Shown: one piece after another, positions 11,201 to 22,405 of the stretch
Numbering within the stretch: the stretch's first letter is position 1
How the letters are laid out: every line of letters starts with the position of its first letter
DNA from: Symbiodinium natans
Taxonomy: Eukaryota; Sar; Dinophyceae; Suessiales; Symbiodiniaceae
DNA length: 64,000 nt
NCBI GenBank assembly: GCA_905221605.1
Contig: CAJNDS010002603.1
Span: 250,001-314,000 of the forward strand
Reading direction: 5' to 3'
Position numbers and translations under genes: made by a program
The notes under the pieces: model-generated
Databases searched by the model: none
The model's input: the letters and a program-made list of their open reading frames with translations, nothing else
What the model was told of the DNA's origin: nothing

Positions 11201-12863
11201 TAAGAACAACATATGCGCTCCAAAATCAAATCCTGACACTATCCTGACCATTCTCCAGATGCGGACACACATTTCCATCGAAGGACACAAGCAATTCCGA
11301 TGTCTCCGGGTCCTGGCGGGCATTTTCTGTTCTAGACCCATGGGGCTTTGGCACGCTGTTGCAGTTGTTCCCCGCAATTGTTATTCTCCTCTCCTGCTTC
11401 TCCTGGGACTCCTGTAATTCTTCCTCGCTCGGGCTTCCTACGCTAAGCCGCTAAGAGCATGTTGCAGAGTGGACCGCAGCCCACATCCGCAGCTCCTGCT
11501 GAGTACGCTCGGTGCGCCCGTCCCCCCACAGGTCGTGCAAAGAATTTCATTACGCATCCCGTTACATTCCTGGTCTCGTCACCCCTGGAACCCCGCAGAG
11601 TAGCCTTACAGTGCCCGCCAAAAAATCCAGTTCAAGAATCAAGACCAGACACAGCCCGAACTCCGCCATGCTCGCACCCCCCCCACACCCCCCCACACCC
11701 CCCCAAAAACTACAGAGGCCGTCGGACGCAAACCCTCCGAGCTACACCGTCTTTGCCCAGCACAACATCTCAGTGTGTGGCCCAGTCGGGAGCCGTTGCA
11801 GCAAGTTGGCAGTTGGCCTGTGAGCCCAGGTCGCCGTGGACACGCCTCACGGCCTGATGGTGCCAAACATCAAGGCTGCGCAGAAAGGCTGACGGGCCCT
11901 GTCGTGAGCTTCCATGACATACAGGACGTCGGGGGCAAGAACGTCCTGGAAATCCAGAACGAGCTGATGCGGATTGCGGCCGCAGCTCAAGCGGGCAAGT
12001 TGGCGCTCTCGGACATCCAGGCACAGCCCCCCATTCTCCCAACCTTCTCCCGCGCCCGTCGTCGTCGGCCCCCCTGGCTGCCCTCGTCGATCCTCCCTTT
12101 CCTCTCCTGTGACCAGGGTGGGACCATCACACTGTCAAACATTGGTGTCATCGGCACCAAGGACCGGTGGGTGCACTAGTGCTTGCTGTCGCTCTGCCCA
12201 CACTCTTTACACTGTTTACATATTGTTTACATCATGTCGAGGACCCTCGGCCCATCCTCTTCGACGGGCAGGCTGTGATCGGGGCAACCGGGAGGACCAT
12301 GGTGTTGCCCCGCTACAATGCCAAGATGGAGGCCCGGGATGCTCAGGCTTAGACCTTCCACCTTCTTGATGATGAATATGATGACCCTGATGTTGGGGGA
12401 TGCTGGGGGTGAGGGCTGCAGAGGGGCAGGGCCACTGCCACAGGGTGTCGGTGAGCCAAGGGAAACTGTGCTGGGGTGTTCCTTTGCCATGGGCAGCGAT
12501 CCCCTTGAGATGTGTTTCCTTTCAGTTGGTGCCCCGGCAAGTCATGAACATTCGCTGGGCCCGACACCGAGAGAAGAATGACTTCAATGGCTTTTTCAAG
12601 GGCTGTGAGAGAGCTGTTGGCAACACTGTGGCAGAGCAACGCTGTAGCATTGCGGAGTCGTGCGGCACTGCACAGGGAGCTTCTGAGGCTGGGGTCCTGC
12701 TAAGGTTGGGGATCACCGGCACCTGGATGGTGCCTCGCTGGCACGCTTCTCCAATTCCTTCAAGCAGTACATGGAGGCTGGGGGAGCACAAACCAAAGAG
12801 AAGATACGACCGGATCTGATCATGTGTTCATTCTTTCTCTCCTTCTCCGCGCTGCCTATCTAG
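5226..12863 (+). CDS. DBT: Branched-chain 2-oxoacid dehydrogenase E2 (lipoamide acyltransferase), mitochondrial, multi-exon
   Basis: E2 transfers the branched acyl group from E1 via lipoyl-lysine to CoA and forms the core of the mitochondrial complex. Domain order: a probable targeting peptide ([15 protein letters not shown] at 5,226), lipoyl domain 1, lipoyl domain 2, Pro/Ala linkers, E3-binding domain, acyltransferase domain. Exons with defined ends: ..-5699, 5791-5898, 6056-6112, 6325-6462, 6579-6654, 6721-6734, 6800-6835, 6945-7001, 7062-7106, 7205-7336, 7404-7442, 8965-9019, 9089-.., 10514-10561, 10622-10666, 10748-10780, 10838-10864, 10925-.., ..-11772, 11830-11874, 11925-12020, 12117-12161, 12242-12331, 12526-12558 and 12705-... 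Frames join without stops and the result aligns residue for residue with animal DBT in the catalytic part. Lipoyl sequences ([20 protein letters not shown]) and VPNIK fit DBT better than PDH or OGDH E2, but the substrate class is inferred. The first intron, two internal joins (9,134-10,513; after 10,960) and the C-terminal end (stop at 12,861-12,863 if no further intron) are uncertain. Confidence 0.85.
5691..6462 (+). other. E2 lipoyl domain 1 (exons) and Pro/Ala linker
   Basis: The exon ending at 5,699 gives QQFKL, exon 5,791-5,898 gives [16 protein letters not shown] then [12 protein letters not shown] and SVESDKA with the lipoyl-lysine, exon 6,056-6,112 gives [18 protein letters not shown], and exon 6,325-6,462 gives [18 protein letters not shown] followed by an Ala/Pro linker. 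The three introns begin GC, GC and GT (5,700, 5,899, 6,113) and end AG. The lysine in SDKA is the lipoylation site by family knowledge. Confidence 0.88.
6579..7336 (+). other. E2 lipoyl domain 2 with a 14-nt microexon, then Pro/Ala/Ser linker
   Basis: A second lipoyl domain repeats the first: exon 6,579-6,654 ([19 protein letters not shown]), microexon 6,721-6,734 (supplies GDAVK), exon 6,800-6,835 ([12 protein letters not shown]), exon 6,945-7,001 ([19 protein letters not shown]), exon 7,062-7,106 ([15 protein letters not shown]). Exon 7,205-7,336 is a flexible linker of Ala, Pro and Ser. Exons 6,056-6,112 and 6,945-7,001 are both 57 nt and hold the same domain segment, so the domain was duplicated together with its introns. 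Donors here include GC (6,655, 6,836, 7,002), GA (6,735) and GT (7,107). Confidence 0.85.
7404..9133 (+). other. E2 peripheral subunit (E3)-binding domain exons
   Basis: Exon 7,404-7,442 reads [13 protein letters not shown], exon 8,965-9,019 reads [19 protein letters not shown] (last codon completed by the next exon) and the exon from 9,089 reads [12 protein letters not shown]. Together they match the E3-binding domain pattern TPxVRxLAxxxGVxLxxVxGTGxxGRVxxED, which tethers dihydrolipoamide dehydrogenase. Introns 7,443-8,964 (1,522 bp) and 9,020-9,088 (69 bp) both start GC and end AG. The 3' end of the last exon is not defined. Confidence 0.82.
7443..8964 (+). other. Long GC-AG intron of the E2 gene
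   Basis: This 1.5-kb intron contains an A/T-rich stretch at about 7,660-8,060 (GC content visibly below the flanks) and short CTGTGTAGA-type repeats near 8,527-8,560. I see no nested gene and no element ends. Confidence 0.6.
9134..10513 (+). other. E2 intron sequence with telomere-like motifs; one exon not located
   Basis: The stretch lies between the E3-binding and catalytic exons. It includes a cluster of TTTAGGG-like motifs at 9,531-9,592. The catalytic-domain exon with the conserved Gly-x-Arg-x-x-Met segment should be here, but I could not place it confidently. Confidence 0.45.
10514..12863 (+). other. E2 acyltransferase (catalytic) domain exons with DHRHLDG active site
   Basis: Exons give in order [174 protein letters not shown]. 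Spacing matches animal DBT exactly across VPNIK, SNIG and QVMN. The HxxxDG motif (His and Asp needed for CoA acyl transfer) lies at about 12,714-12,731. Several introns are only 50-81 bp (for example 11,875-11,924). The last exon may end with another GC donor after FKQYME, so the exact C terminus is open. Confidence 0.85.
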
Positions 12864-12867
12864 AATC

Positions 12868-12952
12868 TATACATATATATATATACATATCTCAGTCTCT
12901 CTCTCGCTATATATATATATATATATATCTCTCTCTCTCTCTCTCTCTCTGT
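12868..12952. repeat. (TA)n and (CT)n simple repeats
   Basis: Alternating TA runs (12,874-12,886 and 12,909-12,927) pass into a CT run (12,928-12,950), just after the E2 coding end. Confidence 0.9.
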
Positions 12953-13301
12953 CCGATCTTTCTGCGTCTGCCTCTGGCCTGCTATCGCTCTTTCCCTCGT
13001 GCTGGTTGTGCTGGCTTGGGCTCTTCTTCCGCTTATGAGACTTGCTCAGGTTCATGTAATTGCAAACGCTGCGCGTCGACCGCTCCTCCCCGGCCCGAAT
13101 TTCGACTCTAAGAAGCCAAAGCACTAGCGGGTCCTGACTTCCCAGGTTTGAGGGCCTTTGGAATTGCGAGCGCTTCTTTTTTACCATTTTTGGGGTGCGT
13201 TTGGCGTGGTTGGAGGGTCGAGGCACAATTTCCGAGAGACGTGGCTTCGAGTCGCGAAGGTTCGTGGCAGAAAGAGCACAATTTCTCTCGTTCTCTCTTT
13301 C

Positions 13302-13311
13302 TCACTCTCTC

Positions 13312-13372
<61 letters not shown>
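13302..13372. repeat. (CT)n microsatellite
   Basis: An almost perfect CT dinucleotide tract of about 70 bp with a single CG interruption near 13,323. It is open in several frames only because it is a repeat. A TA tract follows at 13,530-13,578. Confidence 0.95.
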
Positions 13373-13376
<4 letters not shown>

Positions 13377-13579
13377 TCCGTCATCTTGTTTCTCGGCAAC
13401 TGTTTTGGTCCCTTTCCCTCGGATACCTGCCACGAGAGAAGTTTTTGTTGTTAGGGGATGTATGTAACTCTGTGAAAGGCTCCTTGGCAAGTACCGAGAT
13501 ATCCCGAGAGCATCTTTTCTGAGGGATATAATTATGTATATACTATATATATATGCTACCATATATATATATATATATC

Positions 13580-14684
13580 CACACAGGATCCAGAGGTCCG
13601 TTGGGCCCCTCTCTGGCAGCCGAATCTTGGGCACCACCAAATCATCCATCTCGGATGTTGCTTGCGAGCCCATATATCATATATGCGAATATACGCGATG
13701 ATGCAGCACGTCGCCGGCTGCAATAAGACGCACGTAGCCTCAATGGTCGCATTGGCACGCCTAAACGCTGAGACTTGCTGCCCGTTCACGTTTTGGTGTT
13801 TTTCAAGCCATTTTCAGCCAACGCTTCCTTCAAGACGAACGTGCTTGCTTGTTGGGGGTCATACCACTGCCCACCAAGCAGTTGCGCGGTGGCATGCGGT
13901 GGCAATTCAGAGCGCAGCAAAGGTACGAGTACAAGCCCTCATTTGGGGTTTTGCACACTGTTGTGTTGTTTTGTGCTTGGTTCTTTTTTTGGAGCCCAGG
14001 CATGCGCGCAACTGGGGGGTGTAGTATGCTCAGTGTGCTCTGGTTGTTTTGGTATGTTCTGTCAGTCTATCGGCAGTGCGGTTCTTTGTGGGGTAGGCTC
14101 CGGGTAGGTGCAGACATAAGCCTCCACAGAAGGCACTAAACAAGGAGCAGAAAGCATCACCTTGAAAGCCGGATCCAGGATTTGTCCACCCGAGATGAAC
14201 CATGTGTTCAGCTCCCAAGAATATCCAAGAAAAGTCCGTGAACGAACGCGAAATCAAAACATGTCTCGCTCTCGCTCTGCCTTTGTCTCTCTCGTTGTGT
14301 TTGCTTTCTTGGCCTTGCTTTCCACGCAGAATCCTGGCGAGTGGTGCCTCACAATGCGATGAGCGCCATTTTGAGGGCATGCACCCTCCGACTCTCTAAC
14401 TCACGCTCCACCCCCAAGGGCAGGGCTGAGTGGAGTGTATTGCTTGCGGGAAAAAGGCAGTGCGGCAGTGCCATTGTCGATGCAGATGCAACGCTTTGAA
14501 TTGCACGCATGGCTTGGCCCTAGCTGGGGGGCTTCAGCAGTCCGCCCGGCCGCAGAGTGGCACAAGCTCCGGGCAGACCCATCGGGGGCGCAGGGCCCGC
14601 GCCCCGCCCAGATGGCCAAGGACGCGTTTGCTCCCATGTCCTGACCTTGCAGTTCCCTTGCAGTTCCCTTGCAGTTTTTGCCAG
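13580..14684. other. No supported gene
   Basis: Open frames here are short and without motifs. The region probably includes the 5' flank or early introns of the EF-hand gene that starts before 14,685. Confidence 0.4.
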
Positions 14685-17600
14685 GACATGAACCGCATTG
14701 AGGAGGCTGCAATTGGTCAAGTGTGCCGAGGGGTAGAGTGGCAATGGTTAGGAGTGCTGAGATGCTGAGCATCCCACCTGCAGTTTGTAGGCCGTGCTAG
14801 GGAAGATCCAGCAGCGTGTCCACAGCCGGACGACCGAGGTGCTGCCAATGCTCCCACTGCTCCCAATCATCACCGGAAGCCCGAGGAAAGCCCGATATTG
14901 AATCCCAGGAGACGTTCTTGGCAAGAGCGCTTCGGCACCACGACCTCTCCGGGGCTGGCTTCCTAGATCTGGACAACTTCACCAGGGCGATGCTTCCATA
15001 CACAGCTGGCGTCAGCGACAAGGTTGGGAGTTTGGGCGCGGGGAGGGTAAGGGGAGGGTAAGGGGGGGGGAAGGCTTCGCGAAGGCTTCAAGTCGGTTAA
15101 GGGAAGATGCGATGAGCACATCTCCTTCGCAGGATGTCCGTGCCATTTTCGACCGTTACGCCGAGGAGGCCCTGAGAGCCTTGCCTGTGCCTTTTGGCAG
15201 CCTGCACTTTTCGGAGCCTCCTGAGCCCTCGTTGGCCACTGGGATCCACTGGGCCTCTCTGAGGGGCTGCTGCCGATCCGGGCGTTTGCCCACGAGGCCT
15301 TTTCCGACATTTGCCATGCCGCGCTTTTCATCATCCTTTGCCTTGATTTGAGAAATCTCTTTCCGCGATTTCTTTGCCGAAAGTCCACCTGTTCAATTGT
15401 GTGAGTTCACCAGTGGCGTGCGGCGAGAGGCCAGGGGATGCACAGGGACGAAAAGAAAGAATGGAGAGATGGGCAAAAGAGAGAGCGTGAGAAAGACGAG
15501 AGAGAGAGAGAGAGAGAGAGAGTCGCAGAGGGCAGTGGCTGAGGCAGATGCCAATGACCAGGCGGTTGTATACGGTTGTGTTTGCTGTGAGTGCTGTGAC
15601 TGCTGCGTTGGGTTTTCTCGCGAGGTAGGATTCGCGTTGGGTGAAGAGAAGGGCCAAGGCCAAGGCGACAGCGAGGCACCAGAGGCAGGGAAATTCTAAG
15701 AGGGGGCGAGGGCTGCAAGCTTAGCGTTGCTGCGATGCATGCGCGTCATTGCTGCTCTTTGTGTTTTTGTTCGTTTGTCGCTGCCTGTGAGGAGGTGCTA
15801 GAGAGGCTCCGGGATTACCTCTACGAGCAGGGCCCAAGGGGCATCACCTCTTTGGCAGCAGCTGGGAGCTCAGTGCGAGATGCCGCGCGAGAGAATCGCG
15901 CGCTTCTTCAGGGCTTCGGAGGTCTCAGCTGCAGAGCTCAACACATGGGGCCTTCCTAAGGCCATGCGAGATGCCGATCCACAGAATGCACGGGTCATCA
16001 CCTTTGACGTCTTTCAGAAGGCACCATCAGCTCACACAGAAGCCGCGCATTTGGATTTCCCGTGCGTGCTGCGATGCCTACGATAGGTCCTGTCTGATGC
16101 CTTTGGCGACCTGCAGGCTGCACATGGCTGCACATGGCTGCACATGGCTGCACATGCAATTGGGATCTTCGAAGGAAGCGGTCGGCTTATGATTCAAAGA
16201 CTTGACAAAGAGGTGGATGCCGAGCCTCTGTTCGACCTCTTACGCCAGCCTCACGTCCACCTTCTGCCCTACGACGAGTCGGGGCCACAGCGACATGCAA
16301 CATCGAAATGCTGGCAACAGACATGGCCTCCTTGCAGAAAACGGACAGCCCTGAAAAATCGTGTCTACTCCTCGTCCGTCACCCGTATCCCACCCCAGAA
16401 TTTCCCCAAAATGTTCCCGGAGTGCCCACCCCCAGAATATCCCCAGTCCCTAGAGCAGAGTGTCCCGGAGTGCCCCGTGTGTGGAGTGCCCCCAGAGTCT
16501 GCAGTGTGGGGATGCTCGAAGTAAAAGGAATTTAGTGGTTGTAATTAGAGTTTAAGGCAATGTTAAGTTACATACTCAGGATTCTACTATGCCACTTTGT
16601 AGTAACTTCTTTTACATCCTCCCAGGCCACGCAGCGTTGAGATGACAAAAGCTTGTGCACCTGCAGAAATCTGTGGAGTTCACTCCGCCCCGTTAAGTTG
16701 GCACCGGCTGGGGGAATGCATCAACAGAGTCACTAAAGCTCAGCGGCAGGATCTAGGCTGAGATGCTCTAGTCGATGATGTTTGCTACAGACCTGTGGAT
16801 GCAGTAGTGTGATTCTTGAGCCTGAAAATTCATGCCTTTTCGATGTTCGCAAATCTATGCGAATCTTGCAAGTGCCTTTTTGGAACCCAAACGTCCGTCC
16901 GATGCTGGCAAGTCTTTCAGGTGCCCCTTCTTTGGAACCCGAAAATCATGGCTTGCACATCGAAGACATCAACCTCAAACCTTCAGTTCTAGGAAATTCT
17001 GACCCCCCAACCATGAGCCTCGATTGGTCCCGGTATGCAATGCAGGTGGCAAAAAAAATTAAACCAAGTAAATCCGTGAATCCTGGCCTATACATATCAC
17101 CAGCTTTCCTGTTTCCTGGAGCATTTCTGATTCGTCCCATCCCGCTTTCTCACTTGGCCATTCTTGATTCCTGACTCGGTGCATGCTGTTTACGACTAGA
17201 TTCTTGGCCTGGCCGGTCACCCAGGGTCCAGATGTTGCAGAGTAGTGAGGTGCCGCCCTCTCCCACCGTGTGATCAACATTACATGGCAGTGAATCACTC
17301 GTGGCTGCTTGCTCACTTCGTCCCTTAGTTCAGCCCAAACTCCCAGATGTACAGCCAGACTCTGCATGCCATGTCCTCATTCGCTTGCGAAGGTTTCTGT
17401 TGGCCCTGAAAGAGGAGCCAGGCCCGCCTCGCCGTGCCAGAAGCCAAGGAATGACTCAGAGGAACACCACCGTTTGTCACTCTGTCTCTCTCTCTCACTT
17501 TCTCTGTTCCAGTCTCTCTCTCTCTTTTTCTCTCTCCCAGCCCTCTTGTCTGTCCTTTCTCTTTGAACCACAAGGCCGCCATCCGCGGGGCCTTCCGGCG

Positions 17601-17987
17601 CCTGGATGTGGCCTCCGAGGCACACGGAGATTTTTGCTCAGAACTGTTTTCCCCATTTCCACATTTGCATTGGTCCCCATATAGTTCATTTCAACTTCTC
17701 AAAACTTCGAAGCCTCCAAGCCTCGCCGGCTTTCGTGCCAGTGTGAGAGTCGAAACCTCCAAGTGCTTCTTCAGGGCCTGGTGGACCTCACGGTGATGTT
17801 GCGTGCCTTCAACGCCCAGCGCCATCCGCAGGAAGCGCTTAGAAAAGAAGCTCTCAATTAGGGTTTATAGGGCTTCGGGAAATAAAGCTCTAATGTGAAA
17901 CGCTGTTAAACGCTCCAGATTTCCCCGCGGTCCCTGCAGGTGTCGGCAGGCATACGCACGGCGGAGGAGGTGCGGGCAGGGCTGCTG
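14685..17987 (+). CDS. EF-hand protein, calcyphosin/EFCAB-like, multi-exon (partial)
   Basis: Exons recognised: 14,685 onward (DMNRIEEAAIGQ), 14,791-14,838 (AVLGKIQQRVHSRTTE), 14,909-15,022 (ALRHHDLSGAGFLDLDNF), 15,133-15,162 (DVRAIFDRYAE), about 15,353-15,381 (ISFRDFFAE), 15,792-15,860 (EVLERLRDYLYEQGPRG), about 15,925-16,019 (AMRDADPQNARVITFDVF), 17,575-17,619 (AAIRGAFRRLDVASE), 17,775-17,831 (GLVDLTVMLRAFNAQRHPQ), 17,940-17,987 (VSAGIRTAEEVRAGLL). D-x-S-G-x-G-x-L-D and D-x-A-S-E-G-x-V-D are EF-hand loops, split by introns. The pattern of many EF-hands with a RLRDYL..QGPRGI step resembles calcyphosin and EFCAB6-type calcium-binding proteins. Calcium binding is inferred; some loops lack canonical acids. 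Donors are GT, GC and GA. It may continue into the exons at 26-28.8 kb. Confidence 0.65.
16117..16156. repeat. 10-bp tandem repeat, four copies
   Basis: GCTGCACATG is repeated four times without change, in an intron of the EF-hand gene. Confidence 0.95.
17476..17542. repeat. CT-rich polypyrimidine tract
   Basis: Interrupted CT/TTTC run upstream of the exon at 17,575; part of the polypyrimidine-rich intron. Confidence 0.85.
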
Positions 17988-18801
17988 GATTAGTTGGTTG
18001 GATTGCTGGCCTGGAGAGCGTGCGCATGCGTGGACCTATTCAAGAATGTAACAGAGGACGCAGGCTAGGCCCGCGTGGGGCTCCTGCGCTTGGGGGAGGA
18101 GGGCCCGGCGTGGCACAGGGTGATGGAGCGGGCATGTGACCTGCAGCTGCGGAACTCCGAATTTCCGAACTCCCTTACATTGGCATGTGACGATCGTGAT
18201 GCGCTGACAGTCTTGTTGCATTCCAAGTCGTGTTAAGTTTTTTTCTGTGCCGGCTTCTATATGCGTTCGGACCTCTGGCAACAGGTTTACGATGGTTTCG
18301 TTGCTAGAATTCGGGAATGTTCGGGATCTCAACCTGTATAGTGAAATCTGAATAATGAGATGAGTTCGGCTCTAGGCGTCCCGAACTGCATATTCCGGCC
18401 GTGGGGGAAGAAGGATGAGCTGCAAGCCCCGCATCGTCGCCGCGTCGTCTTACAACAGAAGCTCTGCGCAGATTTGCCACTGTTGCTTCACCAGTAGTCG
18501 CTTGTCGCTGATACTTGTAGTCAGTTGCACGAGGTTTGGCTCTAAAAGGTGTGTGCTGCCCTCGCTCTGAGCTTGCTGAGCTTGCTTTCTTATCGTCATA
18601 CAGTGCGGCTTGCTTTTGAACTCGTGTTCGGTATCGAACTGTGCTCAGCTTTCCGGCGTCTGCGCCAGTCTACCGTCTACCCATGTCCACGCTACACAGT
18701 GACTGCAATAAATCAGGCATCGGCCTCGCAGAGGAAAGGTTTTTTTCCAGGAGGGTTTGACAAGGTGTCAAGCCCATGCAAGCCCTGAACTTAGACAACA
18801 G

Positions 18802-18882
18802 GTGCGGGAAGAATTCGCCGACACCCTGAAGGATATGGCTGACTCAGCTGAGAGACTGCATGTGGAGCTGCAGAGCGTGGAG
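18802..18882 (+). CDS. Candidate exon, helical charged peptide
   Basis: After an acceptor (GACAACAG), 27 codons encode VREEFADTLKDMADSAERL followed by a helical HVELQSVE. The amphipathic pattern and C/G-ending codons suggest a coding exon of the surrounding EF-hand gene or another gene. A second possible exon near 19,209-19,255 reads DYYKPGPKFRNKCLAL. No family recognised, and the joins are not established. Confidence 0.35.
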
Positions 18883-19631
18883 TCTCGGAATGTTTTGGAT
18901 TCCTGGACTAGTCCCAAACGCACGCGCTCTTGGGACCCCTAAACTGTAAACGGTGACCATAGAGCTTTAAAAGTGGAAACGACGGAGAGGACCATGTCAG
19001 CTTCCGACGGGGCCAGCGTGGGGCAGCCCAGCGATGGAGTTGCGATGTACGCCGTGGAACATTCATCGGCTGCCCCGAGATGCCCCGAGGTTCGTACCCT
19101 ACGAATCTGGTGGCCTGGGAGGAGTTTGAGGAGGGGGGCCTTTAGCAATTCCAATAATTCCAAGCAGTGTAGGAAGAGCCTAAATGTTCTTAGTATTCTG
19201 CCGTCCGGAGGACTACTATAAGCCTGGGCCCAAGTTCCGCAACAAATGCCTGGCACTATAACGGCTTGATACAATGTATGATGCCATCACGCACATCCCC
19301 ATTCCCGTCACAGCTCATTTCACGTCCAGGTTTCGGGCCTGGTGTCTGGGGGCATGTTTCTGCATACTTCTAGTTCTCCAGGTTGATCTGGCGTTGCGCA
19401 TCACCTCTCGCATGGCGTGTCTGCTGCGACAAGTAAAAATGTTGACAGCGCCAGTCTGCTGTCACGCCTCTCGTAGTAGCTTACGAAAGCATGCTCGACG
19501 TCGGCCGCCTCGGGGGACTGGGATGCTGCTCTAACTACGACGACTGGTGCTGTGGGAGTGGGCAGTTCCATGCCACGGCAAAGTAGGCAGGGCAAGGCAA
19601 ACGGTACTTAAAGCAGATGGAACGTTCAAAA

Positions 19632-19697
19632 GGCCATGAGTTTGACACAATGTCTAAACCACGCGGAGGCCATGAGTTTGACACAATGTCTAAGCCA
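19632..19697. repeat. 36-bp tandem duplication
   Basis: GGCCATGAGTTTGACACAAT followed by GTCTAA occurs at 19,632 and again at 19,668 with one or two changes. Confidence 0.9.
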
Positions 19698-20157
19698 GTC
19701 GGGGTGTTTTTTTTTGTTGTACTCAGATCACCGCGTTACACAGCTATCTACAGCATTGTGTAGTTCCAACCGTGCAACACGTGACCTCAAGCTCCAGAAA
19801 AGCCCCCACAGCGCAACGCATCCCGCCCGGCCCAGGTCAATCAGTGGCTGCTTCCCCTCAGACGAAGAATTCTGCGGCTTGCTGGAGAAGGCGGTGGTTG
19901 GATCATATCGATCGCTGTTGCTTTCATGTTGCACGGTCGCGCACGCACCGCCACAGACTGCACTGCGCCAATATTTGAAATGAAGCGGGCTGTCGCCCAC
20001 AGCGAGCTACGCCCCAAAGCAGACAAGGACTTCGGTATGGTTTGTTCTGAGCAGGGGGGCAGGGGGCGGGAGGGTAGAGCAGGACAACAAAACAGTAGCA
20101 GCAACAAGAAAACTACAAGAACGACAAGAACAGGAGCCGCAACAGCGTCAGGGGTCA

Positions 20158-20170
20158 GCGGCAGCAGCAA

Positions 20171-20223
<53 letters not shown>

Positions 20224-20262
20224 ACAACAGCAGCAACAACAGCAGCTACAACAGCAGCAACA
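20158..20262. repeat. (CAA/CAG)n tract
   Basis: About 100 bp of AACAGC/AACAAC hexamers. It reads poly-Ser/Asn on the + strand and poly-Val/Ala or Cys on the - strand; the tract is non-coding as far as can be seen. Confidence 0.9.
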
Positions 20263-21407
20263 CATGTGCATACAAAAGCACACGACGTACGCAAAATTAC
20301 ATCTGTTGTACATCTTGCTGTTTCGTACATGATCCAAGCAGAAAATGATCCTTTTATATCCTTTTCATAATAAGAAAGAGCGAAGCAAAGAACGGCAGAG
20401 GGAAAACACGTACGACAGAACAGAGAATGACAAAACGAAGGAAAGGAGAGAACAAGAAAGAGGGAGGGAGAGAAAGAGAGAGACATGCCAACTGCTTTTT
20501 TCGCCTGACCGTAATAGCACCCATGCTGCATGAAAGCCCGCTCAAATTGGCCTGCTGTGAGGCAAGCGACATGGGGGTGGGTGGTGGGGGTTCCCATTGA
20601 TTTTTGCACCGTACCCAAAGTACTTACCTTTCTCGGAACATCGTCTTTGAAACCCCGACCCTGCTTACAGCATGAACTTGTGTCAGATTCCAGTTGGTGG
20701 GCCCACTGCGAATCTAGCGGCAAGATGCAGAGCTGAGGCCATCGTAAGCTGTCACAGGTGGACCCAAGACATGGTCCCCCACTACCCTTTCCCTTCTTCG
20801 GTGCAATGTGAAGGGGGCGAACGGCATGTTGCAGTATTTCCCTGCATGCTGAAGTGTAGGAGGGTCCGAGCTCAGGGGAAGGGGGCTTCATGGGTCCTAC
20901 AATCTGCGTGTTGAACGGCAAACAAGGAACAGCGGTGACCAGTGCACGAAAACGTGAGGTCTAGCGACATGACATTGGGAAATCATGTAAAGTCATCCTC
21001 ACAACCTGCACTGCATCAATTACAAAGAGATCGTTAGCCGAAGCATTGCTATAAGTGCTCAGTCAGGTCTGGGACTTGAACAAAGCGCCGGATGCTTCCG
21101 CCAGGTGCCCAAAGAACAAAGGCACGATAACGAAGTAGCAGATGGAACGGCCGATGGAGAGAAGTAAGATGGAAGAAGGAGAGAGGGGTGGGCTCCGCTT
21201 CTTGGAAGTTTTCTTTGCTTCCATTTTGAGGTGGAGGGCCGAGTGGCCTTGGCGAGGCCCGCAGCCGGTGCCCCGGCCAAAGTCCGCACAGGGCTCCACC
21301 ACTGGCAGGCCATCGCCTCAGCAACTACACATTGAGTGACAACTCAGAGTGTTTGAAGATTTTCTTGCGCCATGCAATATTTTTCACTCCACTCTCAGAC
21401 ATCTCAG

Positions 21408-21523
21408 ACCAACACGCTGCCGACCACGGTCACGCACCACAAAGTGGAGCTTGTCACGCAGATCGGCGATGTGCCCCAGCCACCCAGCCCTCCCGTTTGG
21501 GCTCGTCATGCCTCAGCTGCCAG
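21408..21523 (+). CDS. Candidate exon, unknown protein
   Basis: Between CTCAG and a GT donor at 21,524, the frame reads TNTLPTTVTHHKVELVTQIG and then a Pro-rich DVPQPPSPPVWARHASAA. Good splice signals and codon use support an exon. A charged candidate exon follows at about 21,957-22,098 (RARYEFRQACRKAGLGF, EAEEAQRSCEK). No family recognised; it could belong to the EF-hand gene. Confidence 0.4.
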
Positions 21524-22101
21524 GTGATGCAGCGCGCACGAGCTTTGATCGCCAGGCCGCTCCGAAACTATAAAGCTGATTAAAGCTGATTCAAGCTGGC
21601 AGCTCCCAAGTTGGAGTTCAGAGGGGCCAGGGAGTCGTTGAAGTGTAGGCGGGGCTTGCGTGCTGCGGTGGACGTTGTGCAGTCTGCCCCCTGGGCCATC
21701 GCACCCATGGCATACTTGTGCTGCCGCGCTGTGTTGCCCTGCTTGGCTCCCAAGGCATTTCTATGCTGCCGATGACGACGTTGTCGGACTCTTGGGAACT
21801 CTGCTGGCTGTACAAATGGGTTGGTCGACCAGTGCTTGAACTTGTCCGCTTGTCCGAGGACGACCAGCTGGACACGCGCCCTTTCAGACGTTTTTGTTAG
21901 CATTGCATCTGTGAAAAAGCTGAGAATTCTTATAAGACACTGCTTCCCTTTGCAGAGATTGAGAGACAAGAGAGGAGAAAAAGCTTCTCAAGAGAAGGAG
22001 AAGGGAGAGGAGAATAGAGCGAGGTACGAGTTCCGACAGGCCTGCCGGAAGGCAGGTCTCGGCTTCCGGGAGGCCGAGGAGGCACAGCGAAGCTGTGAAA
22101 A

Positions 22102-22405
22102 GTGTGTGTGTGTGTGTGTGTAAACCCTGATTCTAAGCTAAGGGGCTTTGGAGCTGAGAGCTTATGCATGAGTCGAATTTTCCCGCAGGGGGATTGGGCC
22201 TGATGCTTCTACCCAATCCAACGAAGCTATGAAGCATCAGGGGATGTGGAGTTTGGCCAGCTCCATGTACCTGCAATGTTTTCCAGGAGTCCCGATGGGA
22301 TTCCCCTATACTGAGGTCTCTCCTGTACTGAGGTCTCTCCAGTCATCTCCAGTCAGTGTACCATTGTACAACAATCTCTGGCTGACCTCCCTCTCTCCGT
22401 GTGTG
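22102..22405. repeat. 0.3-kb direct repeat, copy 1
   Basis: Starts in a TG run, continues TAAACCCTGATTCTAAGC and ends CTCCCTCTCTCCGTGTGTG. By eye it is identical to copy 2 at 23,109-23,410 apart from the length of the TG run. Contains a small internal repeat (TACTGAGGTCTCTCC twice). Both ends are TG dinucleotide runs. Confidence 0.92.

Larger units (their letters stand above)
18883..21407. other. Repeat-bearing region without a confident gene
   Basis: Apart from weak exon candidates (19,209-19,255; 19,392-19,440) I see only intron-like DNA, a small tandem duplication, a CAA/CAG tract and an AGAG-rich stretch (20,380-20,490). Long frames through the CAA/CAG tract are repeat artefacts. Confidence 0.4.

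Noticed and set aside
10826-11377. 183-codon minus-strand frame
   Set aside because: It is antisense to well-supported E2 catalytic exons; no motif of its own.
20148-20921. 257-codon minus-strand frame
   Set aside because: It ends in a poly-Val/Ala run from the CAA/CAG tract, and the rest shows no motif or coding-type codon use.
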